Shown here one piece after another: positions 11,708 through 20,802 of a DNA stretch of 26,706 nt. The first letter of the stretch is position 1. Every line of letters starts with the position of its first letter. A model generated the notes under the pieces. That model did no database searches. It was not told where the DNA came from and saw nothing but the letters and a program-made list of their open reading frames with translations. Both the position numbers and the translations under genes were made by a program. The stretch is from a virus, in IMG/VR virus record IMGVR_UViG_3300035703_000375, positions 1 to 26,706 of that record; one strand, 5' to 3'.

Positions 11708-13770
11708 TGCTGCATTCCTTGTGTTGTTGCCCCGCCCATTTGTGCTGGCTGGGTTCCAATTCTTCCGATTTCAGCATTTTGCATCTGCTGAAGCATAAAC
11801 TGGTATTGCCCTGCGTATTTCTGAAGACGCTCACCAAACGCTTGATCCTGTTGCGCCCTAGCCGCGACATCCGGCTGCTGTAGGTAGGCTTGGACAAGCT
11901 GTAGGGCAACCTGTGCGCCATTGGGGCGGGCTGGGACTTCGATGCCAGAGTAGATCTTGGCAAGGTCGTCGGTCACATCCTTCATCAGCTTCTCTTGAGC
12001 TTCTTCCGCAGGCTGCATAACGTAATCAGCAAAGATTGGATTGATGCTCGCAGCCGTGAACTCAAGAAGCTTATTGATGTCAATGCGACCATTGCGATCA
12101 AACTGGATCAACGAGATCATGTTCTTCAACTGGGTTTCCGCAGTCTCTGGGTCTGTCTCCTTGGTATCGAACGAAACCACAATGCTGTAATCGTCATCCG
12201 CGCTACCCTTGGTCATGATCTGCGGATTAGGGTTTCCGGTCACTTGGAAGAATACTTCATCCGGCCCCATGCGCTGATACAGCTTCCACGCCAACGTCAA
12301 AACGTCCCGAACGTGGTCAAGGAACTTGTTTACGATGAACTGCTGGCGGATAGCCGAGAAGGGCGAGCTTGGATCAAGACCAACTGCCCTGTCCGCCTGT
12401 TGCACCATCTGTGACTCAATGCGCTCGCTACCGGGGTCAAACGGAGGCACAGGGCCAAACGTGACTTCTCCAAGGCGGCGGTAAGGAACCCTGCGCCCCG
12501 GCCCCCAGTCTGACGGCGGGCGGCCTGCTGGGTGCATGATTGGAGGTAGGGTCGCCAAAGATGCACGGTCAATTCGGCTGTCACGCTCGGTCTTGATCTG
12601 CATCTGCGGCCCGCGGAGGATGTCGGAGAACGTCATGGTCTCATACATCCGCTTCTGGTCGTTAGATAGGCGTGTCACCACGAATGGGTAATCGTCATAT
12701 CCATTGAGCAGTTCGTGCTTGGCATAACCCTCGGTCGTAGGATGGAACACTGTGCAGTAAATGCCCTCGCTGCCATCCTCTTCGTCGATGAGTCGTTGGT
12801 AGGCGTAAACCACCATCACGAGATCGTTGTCGTCGGTGATTGGCAGCCGGTCGATTGTCTTTTGTTTCTCTCCATCAACGTAGAATGAATCCTTACCTCG
12901 CAGTGTAGAGATGGCGTTGTCAACCCACTTCCTATCCCATCCTTCGTTCTCCACCTTTTTCTCAAGTTCCTGCGAGGTAAGGAAGGTTCTCCAGAACACA
13001 TACGGGCTACGTTGTGGGTCGGAAACGTACGGCGGGAAGATCACTTCACCGTCTGGGGCGCAAGCGTAAACCACTGGGCAGTCCACACTATTGCGTGGCA
13101 TCGGGATCTCCGAGATTCCAGTCTTGCGTAGTTCCTTGATGGCTTTCTTGGCACGCTTATCAGAAATCGCAGGGAAAGCCTGCTGAAGCGTTGCGAGCAC
13201 CATCTCGTCATTGTTACCCAAGGCAATCATTTCAGCCAAATCTGGGGCGATCTGGGCGATTTGCTCTAGCGTCACCGCCTGCTTGTAGGTTCGCTTTTCG
13301 CGAGTCCACCCAACGTAGGAAATCATAATCCCCTTTTCCAACAGGTAGTTGGCCCCAAGTTCCATTTGGTTCTTGAAGTCAGGGATGTAGGTCTTACGCA
13401 TCCACTTTAGGAATGCAGATACGATCTGCGCCCTTGGGATACTAGCCATGCTGGTTGGGAACGCCTTGATGTGGCTCCTCTCGAGTGCTTGGTCTAGGAT
13501 TGAAACGTAAGCATCAATACGTTCGCCAATGACATTCACCTCCATGTCGGAAGCACCCTGCCAAGGGAAAGCGTTCGGCCCTTGCTTCCGCAGGTCATCA
13601 GACTTGCCGTCCCAAACATTGCGCCGCTCTTCGTAGGATCGCAGGCAAGCCTCAAAATACTCCTCCAGATCAAGAAGGCAGGTATCGAATGCGTTCTGCA
13701 AAGCAGTCACATCCGGTTCGTTGTCCAAGTAAATCATGGACATTTCTTGATCTTCAGTCGGATCGCTCAT
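11704..13770 (-). CDS. portal protein
   Basis: This encodes 688 residues, a usual length for large portals of podovirus and SU10-like phages. The N-terminal part has RRNVWDGKSDDLRKQGPNAF and PWQGASDMEVNVIGERIDAY, a pattern I associate with portals. The middle includes MISYVGWTREKRTY, CPVVYACAPDGEVIFPPYVS and MYETMTFSDILRGPQMQIK. The C-terminal part is helical with a Gln-rich tail (LQKYAGQYQFMLQQMQN). The portal forms the dodecameric DNA gate at one capsid vertex and docks the terminase. Genomic position between terminase and scaffold agrees. It starts as an ATGA overlap with the upstream gene. Confidence 0.85.
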   Translation of the reverse strand: MSDPTEDQEMSMIYLDNEPDVTALQNAFDTCLLDLEEYFEACLRSYEERRNVWDGKSDDLRKQGPNAFPWQGASDMEVNVIGERIDAYVSILDQALERSHIKAFPTSMASIPRAQIVSAFLKWMRKTYIPDFKNQMELGANYLLEKGIMISYVGWTREKRTYKQAVTLEQIAQIAPDLAEMIALGNNDEMVLATLQQAFPAISDKRAKKAIKELRKTGISEIPMPRNSVDCPVVYACAPDGEVIFPPYVSDPQRSPYVFWRTFLTSQELEKKVENEGWDRKWVDNAISTLRGKDSFYVDGEKQKTIDRLPITDDNDLVMVVYAYQRLIDEEDGSEGIYCTVFHPTTEGYAKHELLNGYDDYPFVVTRLSNDQKRMYETMTFSDILRGPQMQIKTERDSRIDRASLATLPPIMHPAGRPPSDWGPGRRVPYRRLGEVTFGPVPPFDPGSERIESQMVQQADRAVGLDPSSPFSAIRQQFIVNKFLDHVRDVLTLAWKLYQRMGPDEVFFQVTGNPNPQIMTKGSADDDYSIVVSFDTKETDPETAETQLKNMISLIQFDRNGRIDINKLLEFTAASINPIFADYVMQPAEEAQEKLMKDVTDDLAKIYSGIEVPARPNGAQVALQLVQAYLQQPDVAARAQQDQAFGERLQKYAGQYQFMLQQMQNAEIGRIGTQPAQMGGATTQGMQQ

Positions 13771-14036
13771 GGAATGTGTTCAAATTGTTCTATTAAGTCC
13801 CGTTGGATTCTACCAACTTTTATGGTTCTGCCAACTAATTTATTAGTGAACTTTGGTGAAATGGCAATTTTAATGAGTTCACCGTTTAGGTCACCAGCCA
13901 CCCACCTAGGGTTGGGCATTTGACGGATTACCCTAATTTCAAATGTTTCGTTGGTTTTTACTTGTTCTGGCTCGGCTTGTGGTTCCAATTCGGTTTCCAC
14001 AACCTTCTTCGGTCTTCCTCGTTTTTTTGTACTCAT
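13767..14036 (-). CDS. small protein with AT-hook-like N-terminus
   Basis: This encodes 89 residues. It opens MSTKKRGRPKKVVE, containing the KRGRPKK pattern of an AT-hook, which binds the minor groove of AT-rich DNA in other proteins. An acidic linker follows, then a compact domain with IRVIRQMPNPRWVAGDLNG and RTIKVGRIQRDLIEQFEHIP. The second part does not match a family I know. It overlaps the portal start as ATGA and begins two bases after the upstream stop. The DNA is visibly more AT-rich than portal or terminase. A role in packaging or as a captured accessory gene are both possible. Confidence 0.65.
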   Translation of the reverse strand: MSTKKRGRPKKVVETELEPQAEPEQVKTNETFEIRVIRQMPNPRWVAGDLNGELIKIAISPKFTNKLVGRTIKVGRIQRDLIEQFEHIP

Positions 14037-14038
14037 AA

Positions 14039-14506
14039 TTATTCTAATTCCTTAAATTGATCACCCCAACCATTGGGAAACTCAATACCGTTATTTAACC
14101 TCAAGTACTTAATTGTTCTTATTGTCATATCTAAATACCCACCACAGCATTTCTTTAGGTTTCCAAGCAACTCTTCTGTTGACTTAAACTCCCACCCCCA
14201 AAAAATATCTGGCGAGCCGGGTGGCCTTAAATAACGACCATCTAATGTAAATTCATTGAAGTTGTTGTAAAACGGATTTATGCAAAAAATATGACCAAAG
14301 TGGTTCATTGCTTTAACTTGAGCATCGTACCACTCAAATGGGCACTCTCCTTGCTGGAATGTCCATCGTGAATCTGGGTTGTAATCGTCTAGCGTTGTGC
14401 TGTTTGAGGATTCCAATATGGATTTGTATCGTTCCTCACTTGGTAACTGGTAAAGTTTACGATACCTTTGTTCATATTCTTCTTCAAGTTCTTTGATTGT
14501 TTTCAT
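14039..14506 (-). CDS. unknown AT-rich gene between terminase and portal
   Basis: This encodes 155 residues. The N-terminus is a charged helix (KELEEEYEQRYRKLYQLPSE). The middle is aromatic and mixed: WTFQQGECPFEWYDAQVKAM, then FGHIFCINPFYNNFNEF and GRYLRPPGSPDIFWGWEF. The C-terminus has NLKKCCGGYLDMTIR. I recognise no family. Codon use is strongly AT-ending compared with the terminase on one side and the portal on the other, suggesting a later insertion. The ATG is preceded by CTAACCAATAAACGAAAA, which contains the terminase stop. Confidence 0.65.
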   Translation of the reverse strand: MKTIKELEEEYEQRYRKLYQLPSEERYKSILESSNSTTLDDYNPDSRWTFQQGECPFEWYDAQVKAMNHFGHIFCINPFYNNFNEFTLDGRYLRPPGSPDIFWGWEFKSTEELLGNLKKCCGGYLDMTIRTIKYLRLNNGIEFPNGWGDQFKELE

Positions 14507-14512
14507 TTTTCG

Positions 14513-14524
14513 TTTATTGGTTAG
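14513..14524 (-). promoter_or_regulatory. recurrent start-proximal leader motif CTAACCAATAAA
   Basis: This minus-strand 12-mer ends 6 bases before the ATG at 14506 and is identical to that before 11410. It spans the terminase stop codon and takes the place of a Shine-Dalgarno site. Confidence 0.4.
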
Positions 14525-16119
14525 TATCCCCCGCCACCCTGTCTGGTGACTAAAGTTCTTTTGGCATCCACATGGTCGATGTCGGCAATGGATGCGTAGC
14601 GTAGCACGTCAATCGGATCTTTCCATGCTTCTTTTAGCCCTGCTTCCCCCGTGTATTCTGACAATGCTTGAATGATGTTCTCGCATTCATCAGTGACATA
14701 AAAGTGTGGGCGGTTAATGGAGTCCATCGGCTTGGTGGTGTCCCAAGACATCTTTCCTATTAGGGCTTGTAGACCATCGTCGATGTCTAGTCCCGGAGCA
14801 GGAATACACACCATTCCTTGATCGTTCAAGTCCTCAATAATGCTAGATGCCCCGTCTGACGATTGGTATTTGGCAGCACCAAGGCGTGGGTCAATAAGTC
14901 GCTCAAAGATCTCCTCGTCTCCTTCCAATTCCTTGATGAGGTCGATGTAGTCCTTGATTCCGAATCCTTGTCCCTTTGCGCCCGGCCCAGGCTGCCACTT
15001 CCCAGCCTTCCACTCCGCCCAGTCTCCTACATCCACTCCCGGCCACTCTCGGTAGACGTAAAACGTACCAGACCCATCCACGGCGATCCAACACATGAAC
15101 CAGTTTTTTGCACCAGCAGGGTCTATAACGTGGTATCTTGTGATTCCCGTTTCGGGAACTTGATCTGACTTGATAACGTTTACCGCCTTATTGAACTTGG
15201 GGAACTTGGTGGCATGGGACTTGACTGGCACTCCGTAAGCACGGATTAAGATTTCTTCCCTCGGCCTACCAATTAGGGTCTCACGGATTCGCTCATAGCC
15301 TCCGAACGGGTTATCCTTACTGTGGAAGTAATGTACCGAGGCGTTTCGCTTTTTGCTCTTCTGGACATAAGGAACCATCTCATTGTTGAGAAGCTCGGCC
15401 TCGCGCACCTCAATGTTTTCAGCCCCGTCTAGGTACTCTTTAATGACCTCTGTGTATCCATCTTTGGGAGTAAATGTTAACAATAACTTGGAGTCACGGG
15501 TGGCTAAACGAAACCGCAATGTGTTAATTAACTCTGGGCCAATAAGATATTCGTCTAGCCAAGCTCCAATGTTGTGCCATACTGGAGTTCGGCTACCAAG
15601 TTCAGCACCCTCTAGGATTGAAGGGTTATTCTGATACTGGCTATACGTCTTAAAAATAATTTGCGACCCATTTGGGAGGATTAAAGAGTTGTCTGTGAAT
15701 CCATTCTTCTTGGTGTAACTGATGTATGCATTAGCTGATGTTTGTTTAATCTTGCATTCCGCTGGAAGCCATTTCCAAACTGCGCTTTGCTGTTGCCTAA
15801 TGCTGGCTTCTTTATCTTGAGCAAAGCACATGACCTCGGACTGTGGGTTATCAATCGCTGCACGAACAACACTGAATGCTCCCCACTGAGTCTTTCCGCT
15901 GCGGTTTCCTCCCAAAGCGACAATCTCGTTGACCTCCTTTAGTTGCTCCTCGGCCTTTTGCCAGTGTGGCAAACGAAACCCATACCGATACGGGTCTTTG
16001 TCGGCATTCTCAATTGCCTCATGGTAGACCTTATGCAAGGCAACCAGTTCTTCCGGCTCCATTACCGCGATCTCGTCATCAGATGGCGGGGTGAGAATTG
16101 GATGTTTTCTCCAGATCAT
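14521..16119 (-). CDS. terminase large subunit (packaging ATPase-nuclease)
   Basis: This encodes 532 residues. The ATPase half has Walker A GGNRSGKT (70-77), Walker B GAWLDE (185-190) and the coupling motif LLTFTPKDG (213-221). The RNase H-like nuclease half has HVIDPAG (D333), LIDPRLG (D410) and DPIDVLRYA (D504), the expected acidic triad. The enzyme cuts concatemers and pumps DNA through the portal. Its start overlaps the small-subunit gene as ATGA. Both catalytic halves appear intact. Which packaging strategy (cos or pac) is used cannot be read without a family comparison. Confidence 0.92.
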   Translation of the reverse strand: MIWRKHPILTPPSDDEIAVMEPEELVALHKVYHEAIENADKDPYRYGFRLPHWQKAEEQLKEVNEIVALGGNRSGKTQWGAFSVVRAAIDNPQSEVMCFAQDKEASIRQQQSAVWKWLPAECKIKQTSANAYISYTKKNGFTDNSLILPNGSQIIFKTYSQYQNNPSILEGAELGSRTPVWHNIGAWLDEYLIGPELINTLRFRLATRDSKLLLTFTPKDGYTEVIKEYLDGAENIEVREAELLNNEMVPYVQKSKKRNASVHYFHSKDNPFGGYERIRETLIGRPREEILIRAYGVPVKSHATKFPKFNKAVNVIKSDQVPETGITRYHVIDPAGAKNWFMCWIAVDGSGTFYVYREWPGVDVGDWAEWKAGKWQPGPGAKGQGFGIKDYIDLIKELEGDEEIFERLIDPRLGAAKYQSSDGASSIIEDLNDQGMVCIPAPGLDIDDGLQALIGKMSWDTTKPMDSINRPHFYVTDECENIIQALSEYTGEAGLKEAWKDPIDVLRYASIADIDHVDAKRTLVTRQGGGGY

Positions 16120-16667
16120 TCGATCACTTCGGCTTCGACTGTGACTTCTTTAGCCTTATTGGCAACCCTCATGCGTGCTTCCTCAATCATCTTGGCCGCG
16201 TCATCAATTGATGCCCCGCGCCGATGCTCAATTACTGTGGTAGCCATGCCGGATAGCTGTGATGCCTTGTCCGTCATAATGCCGACTGTAAGGGCAAGTC
16301 TGTCTGGCGAGATCATCTTGAGCTGATCTGGGTCATTCGCCAGTTGCTCGGACTTCTGGAACAGCAAATCCGTGTACTCCGCAGCAGCCATAGCGTAGCG
16401 AATCGAGAATTGCTTCCTGCGGGTCTCCAATGTGTCCGTGTGTTCCCACTCCAACCTGCGGATGGTCTCATGCCCCAATCCCGTTATGCGGCTAATCTCT
16501 GCAATCCTAGCCCCTTGTGCCAGCATCCATAGTGCCTTGGCGGCAACATGGGGTTTGCAGTTCTCAACACATCCCCTAGGGAGGTGCTTCGCCCTCTCGC
16601 GGATTTCCTCCATGAACTCCCGCATGGCTTGCGGAGAATCCACTTCGGTCAGTTTTTCTTCGGACAT
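16116..16667 (-). CDS. probable terminase small subunit
   Basis: This encodes 183 residues. A helix-turn-helix is visible (ARIAEISRITGLGHETIRRL, residues 53-72) after a helical N-terminus, followed by helices suited to oligomerisation (MAAAEYTDLLFQKSEQLAND). The C-terminus is acidic (VEAEVIE). The overlap with the large terminase (ATGA, 16116-16119), the size and the DNA-binding motif support the small subunit, which recognises the phage packaging site. Sequence conservation in this family is low, so position carries much of the assignment. It starts two bases after the preceding stop (TAACCATG). Confidence 0.75.
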   Translation of the reverse strand: MSEEKLTEVDSPQAMREFMEEIRERAKHLPRGCVENCKPHVAAKALWMLAQGARIAEISRITGLGHETIRRLEWEHTDTLETRRKQFSIRYAMAAAEYTDLLFQKSEQLANDPDQLKMISPDRLALTVGIMTDKASQLSGMATTVIEHRRGASIDDAAKMIEEARMRVANKAKEVTVEAEVIE

Positions 16668-16669
16668 GG

Positions 16670-16810
16670 TTATTTGGCCTTCACCGACCTTCTTACCTTG
16701 GCCTTGCCAGAATGCAACTCTTTTTTGAACTTGTCCTTTTGCTTGGTGGACAACGGAGACACGCTACTTAATAGGTAACGCACCTGCTTTTTAGTAGGGT
16801 TCTTGGGCAT
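16670..16810 (-). CDS. small basic phage protein next to terminase
   Basis: ATG at 16810 to TAA at 16670-16672 gives 46 strongly basic residues: KKQVRYLLSSVSPLSTKQK, then KELHSGKAKVRRSVKAK. I recall the pattern 'RYLLSxxSPLxxxQKxKxxxELHSG' from tiny genes near phage terminase genes. It fits exactly between the upstream stop (one base gap) and the terminase small subunit (two base gap). Function unknown. Confidence 0.7.
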   Translation of the reverse strand: MPKNPTKKQVRYLLSSVSPLSTKQKDKFKKELHSGKAKVRRSVKAK

Positions 16811-16811
16811 G

Positions 16812-19800
16812 TTATTCGGATTTCATTTGTTTTAGCATCTCCTCATCGGATTTCATCCCTTGATTAAGTTCAGAAAGGTATTGAGCAAACTCCTCATCTT
16901 CCGCTGCTTGAGTGTAAAGAGACGTAAGCCCACTCCTTGTGGTGAACAAGTTTTTCATCATATTCTTATATGCTTGTTCGGTGGCCTCAACTCCAGAATC
17001 TTTTGCAATAAACCGAATAATTCCAGACTTCTCCATAGCCCCGCTGCTCAAGGCCCCAGCCATTAACCAATTCCTAACCGGTTTGGTTAGCCCTTGCGCC
17101 ATGTAAACGCTAACACCACCAAGACCCATTGTTGCCCTTATGGTTTCATTGTCTTTTTTGGGGATTGGAGTTGTTGACTCCAAAACTCTTGCAAATGACT
17201 CTATGTAATCCGCTTGTTCCTTTCCAAGAACAACTTCCAGCTTGCTTCTCAAATCAGATGGTATCCTATCTCCAAAGTCATCCAGCCCATTCACATCCTT
17301 TAGAAACTTTTCAGAATCAAAAAATCTAATGTATGGTTTATTTAAAGTAAACCCTGCTGATGGATATTTATTCAACAATGCTCTTGTGAAATCTGCTTTG
17401 TAAAGATTTTTGTCTTCTGCATTTAGCGATTTCCACACATCCCTTGTTTGTGTAATTGTCGTGTTTGGGCTCAAGATAAATTGAGAAAGAGAATCTGGAT
17501 CTACCTTTTCAAAACCAGACTCTTTTGCCAACTTGTAAATTTGGCTGTTAGTTAACTTTTCAATGCCTTGCTCATAAGTTTTCCTAGCAATAATTGATTG
17601 GGTGACGCTGTTTATTGAATCCTGATCCAATGCTCCATAAAGCTGATTTACATCATCCATTGTTAGATTGGTATCCAACTTAGACTTTGCTAGAGCATTA
17701 TTTACTCCGCTCAATGATTTAACCATCCTATCTCCAGAATCACCCCACAAAGAACGGACAACCCCAACATCAAAATTAACCCTAGATGGCAGGTAACCAG
17801 TTCCAAGTGTTTTTTCGATGTATGCTTGTTGAAGTCCAAATATGGTCTTGTCGACTGCTTGTTTTTGCTCGGGAGTAGTAGCGTACTGCTTCAATGAGCT
17901 AACAACACGATTAATTGTGGTTGGTTCCTTTAGGACAAGATCAACTACATCGTATGGAGTTTTAACCTGCTCTCCAAGAACTTCTTTTAGTATTTGCCCC
18001 GGCGTGCCGCGCTCAAATGACATTCTAGCATCATAATTTGCAATTGCTTTTTTGCGTAAATCTGAAAGGCCAGCATTATCGTAAAGATTATCCCTCCATT
18101 CTGATAGTTTATTTGAAACTTCAGAAGCAACCTCCGCTTGAGTTCCAGCACCAGCAACTTGCCCGGGAGCAGGAGCGGCATCTTTAATGATTCTTATGTA
18201 TGTATCCAACTCATTTGCGCTAATTGGGCCAGTTGTCTGAATCAATTCTTCATATGCAGATTTTTGACTCGGAGATAATTGCCCTCCTTTATCAATAATT
18301 CTCTGCAATGCTGACAACCTTTTCTCTCCGAGTACTCTTTGCGTTAGTGCAGATTCAACTTTTTTAACTGCTGGATTTTCTTTTGGATACGACTCGGTTC
18401 TAAACTGCCTAATCAATGATCGCAATGCATTTGGGTCTGTGGATAAACCAGCAGAATCAGCTGCTTTATACAATTCATCATATGAATCATTTTTTATGCT
18501 AACAGCTTTTTGCTCAAACTCACCAATAAGCGATGTTAACCCATTCCCCAGTTCAGTTTTGTTAAATTCTGACTTTTTTAACCGGGAAATCTTGTCGTCC
18601 AAGTAACCCTCAATAACTTTTTTGGGTTGTCTTGTTTCAAATGAAAGCAAATCTACCAAATCAGACCTTTGCTTCAAAACATCAGAAGCTGTTTGAGTAA
18701 GTGCAGTTGGTTCACCCGGAATTTCACCCAAAAACTTTTCCCACTCTCCAGCTAGTGCCTCCTGCGTTCTACGCATCTTCCTTGAGAATCCTTTCTCTGG
18801 AGACATGCCAGCAAGAATTCTTTCCCCTGCCACAGCGCGAGGGCCGAACTCAATTGTTTTTGGTAAGGATACTTTTGCGGCTTCAGACGCGGACATCCTT
18901 GACGTCAACACATCCTTCGCTCTAGTAAGTTCATTAGCGTATCTATTGAACATATCCTCGCCAATCCTTCTTGATAAAAACTTAGCTGTCCCTGCTGTAG
19001 CAAGGTCAATTGGGTACGTTAATGCCGCTTCAGTTAACCTTTGTCCAGCAACTCTTTTTGGAGTTACCTCAACACCAGCAAGGTATTGCATCAGCATGTC
19101 TTGAGTTGCTCCGACACCAGCATAAGCACCACTAGCAGCAAGTGGGCTGCCTGTTTTACTTATGGTTATTGCACCAGCAATTGTTGGAGCAACCTCGGTT
19201 CCAAGTGAAAGTGTATCAGTAGGTTCCACATCTCCCTTGCCTGACAGTAAGAATGATCCATCACTCCTACGCACCACAAACCTATCTTTCCCATCAAGAT
19301 TTATGTCGAAAAGGTTTTCTCCTCCATACTTCTTAACGAGATACTCAAGTTTTGATTCTGGTTGGTTTAATGCAGCCAACTTGATCTTGTCTTCAGCAGG
19401 TAAACCAGAAGTATCAACTTTTTGTGGGTCAACACCAAGATAAACTCCAATGTCGCGTTTTAAGTTTTTCTCCTGTTTTTGTTTTGAAGCAACACTCTTT
19501 GATGGCATTGCGGGTGCGTACTTTGATGGTGCAAAGTAGCTTTTTTCTTTATAATCGCCACGAGCAAGTGATTCCGCAGCACTTGTTGTTTGTGACAACT
19601 CTTGCTCAGCGACTTGATCTTGTCGTGTATCGAGCCTTACTTGGATTCTTTCTGCTTCAGCAAGAAGTTGCTCCCTTTTATCTAGATATTCTCTAGCCAG
19701 ATCATTTTGTCCAGTTTCAACTGCCGTCTGCGTGAAAATAGAATATTCCCCAAGAAGATCATTGATTTCTTGAAGCTCTTCTTGCGGAGTTTTTTTCTTT

Positions 19801-19817
19801 GCGGATGTAGCGTCCAC
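16812..19817 (-). CDS. large internal virion or ejection-type protein
   Basis: This encodes 1001 residues from a GTG at 19817, eight bases after the previous stop. Layout: a coiled-coil N-terminus (to about 75), a short domain with LVKKYGGENLFDINLDGKDR (about 160-180), a Gly/Ala-rich hydrophobic stretch (about 205-248, AGAITISKTGSPLAASGAYA), a long helical body with many charged repeats, and a second Gly/Ala-rich hydrophobic region near 905-930 (TMGLGGVSVYMAQGL). This resembles podovirus internal core or ejection proteins, which enter the cell with DNA and help cross the membrane. No lytic transglycosylase or peptidase motif was recognised. The function is inferred. Confidence 0.65.
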   Translation of the reverse strand: MDATSAKKKTPQEELQEINDLLGEYSIFTQTAVETGQNDLAREYLDKREQLLAEAERIQVRLDTRQDQVAEQELSQTTSAAESLARGDYKEKSYFAPSKYAPAMPSKSVASKQKQEKNLKRDIGVYLGVDPQKVDTSGLPAEDKIKLAALNQPESKLEYLVKKYGGENLFDINLDGKDRFVVRRSDGSFLLSGKGDVEPTDTLSLGTEVAPTIAGAITISKTGSPLAASGAYAGVGATQDMLMQYLAGVEVTPKRVAGQRLTEAALTYPIDLATAGTAKFLSRRIGEDMFNRYANELTRAKDVLTSRMSASEAAKVSLPKTIEFGPRAVAGERILAGMSPEKGFSRKMRRTQEALAGEWEKFLGEIPGEPTALTQTASDVLKQRSDLVDLLSFETRQPKKVIEGYLDDKISRLKKSEFNKTELGNGLTSLIGEFEQKAVSIKNDSYDELYKAADSAGLSTDPNALRSLIRQFRTESYPKENPAVKKVESALTQRVLGEKRLSALQRIIDKGGQLSPSQKSAYEELIQTTGPISANELDTYIRIIKDAAPAPGQVAGAGTQAEVASEVSNKLSEWRDNLYDNAGLSDLRKKAIANYDARMSFERGTPGQILKEVLGEQVKTPYDVVDLVLKEPTTINRVVSSLKQYATTPEQKQAVDKTIFGLQQAYIEKTLGTGYLPSRVNFDVGVVRSLWGDSGDRMVKSLSGVNNALAKSKLDTNLTMDDVNQLYGALDQDSINSVTQSIIARKTYEQGIEKLTNSQIYKLAKESGFEKVDPDSLSQFILSPNTTITQTRDVWKSLNAEDKNLYKADFTRALLNKYPSAGFTLNKPYIRFFDSEKFLKDVNGLDDFGDRIPSDLRSKLEVVLGKEQADYIESFARVLESTTPIPKKDNETIRATMGLGGVSVYMAQGLTKPVRNWLMAGALSSGAMEKSGIIRFIAKDSGVEATEQAYKNMMKNLFTTRSGLTSLYTQAAEDEEFAQYLSELNQGMKSDEEMLKQMKSE

Positions 19818-19825
19818 TTTAATTT

Positions 19826-20800
19826 TTACTTGCTTTTAAGTTTTGCTCTATCGGCCTCAAGTTGCTTTCTAGCTTCATCTAGATTGAAAGATGGCCGCGT
19901 CTCTTCTGCAACTTGGCCATCTTCTGAGACACCAAATGCTTTAAGAATTGAATTGTCGTTTTTGATTGCTCTAATCCGTCTTTGGATTTGATATGGATTC
20001 TCTCCCTTCTCTTGTCCTTCAAGGATTGCGTCAGCAATTTTATCTTCTTTCTTTGCAGCCTCGCGCAAAAACATTACAAGTTGCCTGTTTGTTTTTTCAT
20101 CAAGGCCAATGCCCGGTGAAATTCTATTAGTAAAGAATTCCATTTCTGCATTTGAGATCGCACCTTTTGTTTTTTGGACATATCCAAGTGCAACGTTACC
20201 ACTCAATGCTCTAAATTCTTCTTGAGTTGCAACATCTGGTGCTTGGAATCCAAGGTCAGCAGCAAATTGTTTGATTGGCAAAACCAATGACTCAAACCTT
20301 CCTGTCTTTAGGTTTTGATCCAAAAGATTCCCCATTCTATTTACTTGTGGCAACAAGTCAGAAGCTGATTCTGCTTGTGCTCTCCTTTCATTCAGAATCG
20401 TGTATTGTGCCTCAAGTTCTTTTTGTTTTGCGTTTTCTTCTGGTGATGCGTATGTTCTAGGTGATACTTCTTTTAATTCTCCTGAAGAACTTATTTGGAA
20501 AACACTTGGGCTTGGCCGACCATCCAACATGGCAGCTTCTTCTTCTTCAGTTAGAGTCTTGAAGGTAGCTCCTTTGCTTGGTGATGACTTGCTAGCTTGA
20601 GAAAACAACATTCCTACATCATTTGAAAGTGCTACAAATGTTGTTGGATCTTGGTTTTTGATGGCATTAGCCAAATTTTCCCTGTAAATCTTTGCATCAT
20701 CACCGAAGCCACGACTTTCAAGCAATGAAAGCCTTGACTCAATCTTGCTTACCTCAGATCGAATGTTGCTGTTTGGGGAAAGTAAATCTACCAATTTCAT
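19826..20800 (-). CDS. probable internal virion protein
   Basis: This encodes 324 residues, mostly helical. The N-terminal 75 residues are charged helices. A disordered Ser/Pro-rich part follows. A helical domain (about 185-240) contains FRALSGNVALGYVQKTKGAI and EMEFFTNRISPGIG, a block I associate with phage virion-internal proteins. The C-terminus is a charged helix (LDEARKQLEADRAKLKSK). It sits between other internal proteins and the 1001-residue gene, starting two bases after the preceding stop. The specific role is unknown. Confidence 0.6.
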   Translation of the reverse strand: MKLVDLLSPNSNIRSEVSKIESRLSLLESRGFGDDAKIYRENLANAIKNQDPTTFVALSNDVGMLFSQASKSSPSKGATFKTLTEEEEAAMLDGRPSPSVFQISSSGELKEVSPRTYASPEENAKQKELEAQYTILNERRAQAESASDLLPQVNRMGNLLDQNLKTGRFESLVLPIKQFAADLGFQAPDVATQEEFRALSGNVALGYVQKTKGAISNAEMEFFTNRISPGIGLDEKTNRQLVMFLREAAKKEDKIADAILEGQEKGENPYQIQRRIRAIKNDNSILKAFGVSEDGQVAEETRPSFNLDEARKQLEADRAKLKSK

Positions 20801-20802
20801 TA

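Noticed and set aside
11580-11963. 127-codon minus-strand frame overlapping the portal 3' end
   Set aside because: Lies inside the portal gene in another frame. The 40-codon gene at 11585-11707 explains the region better.
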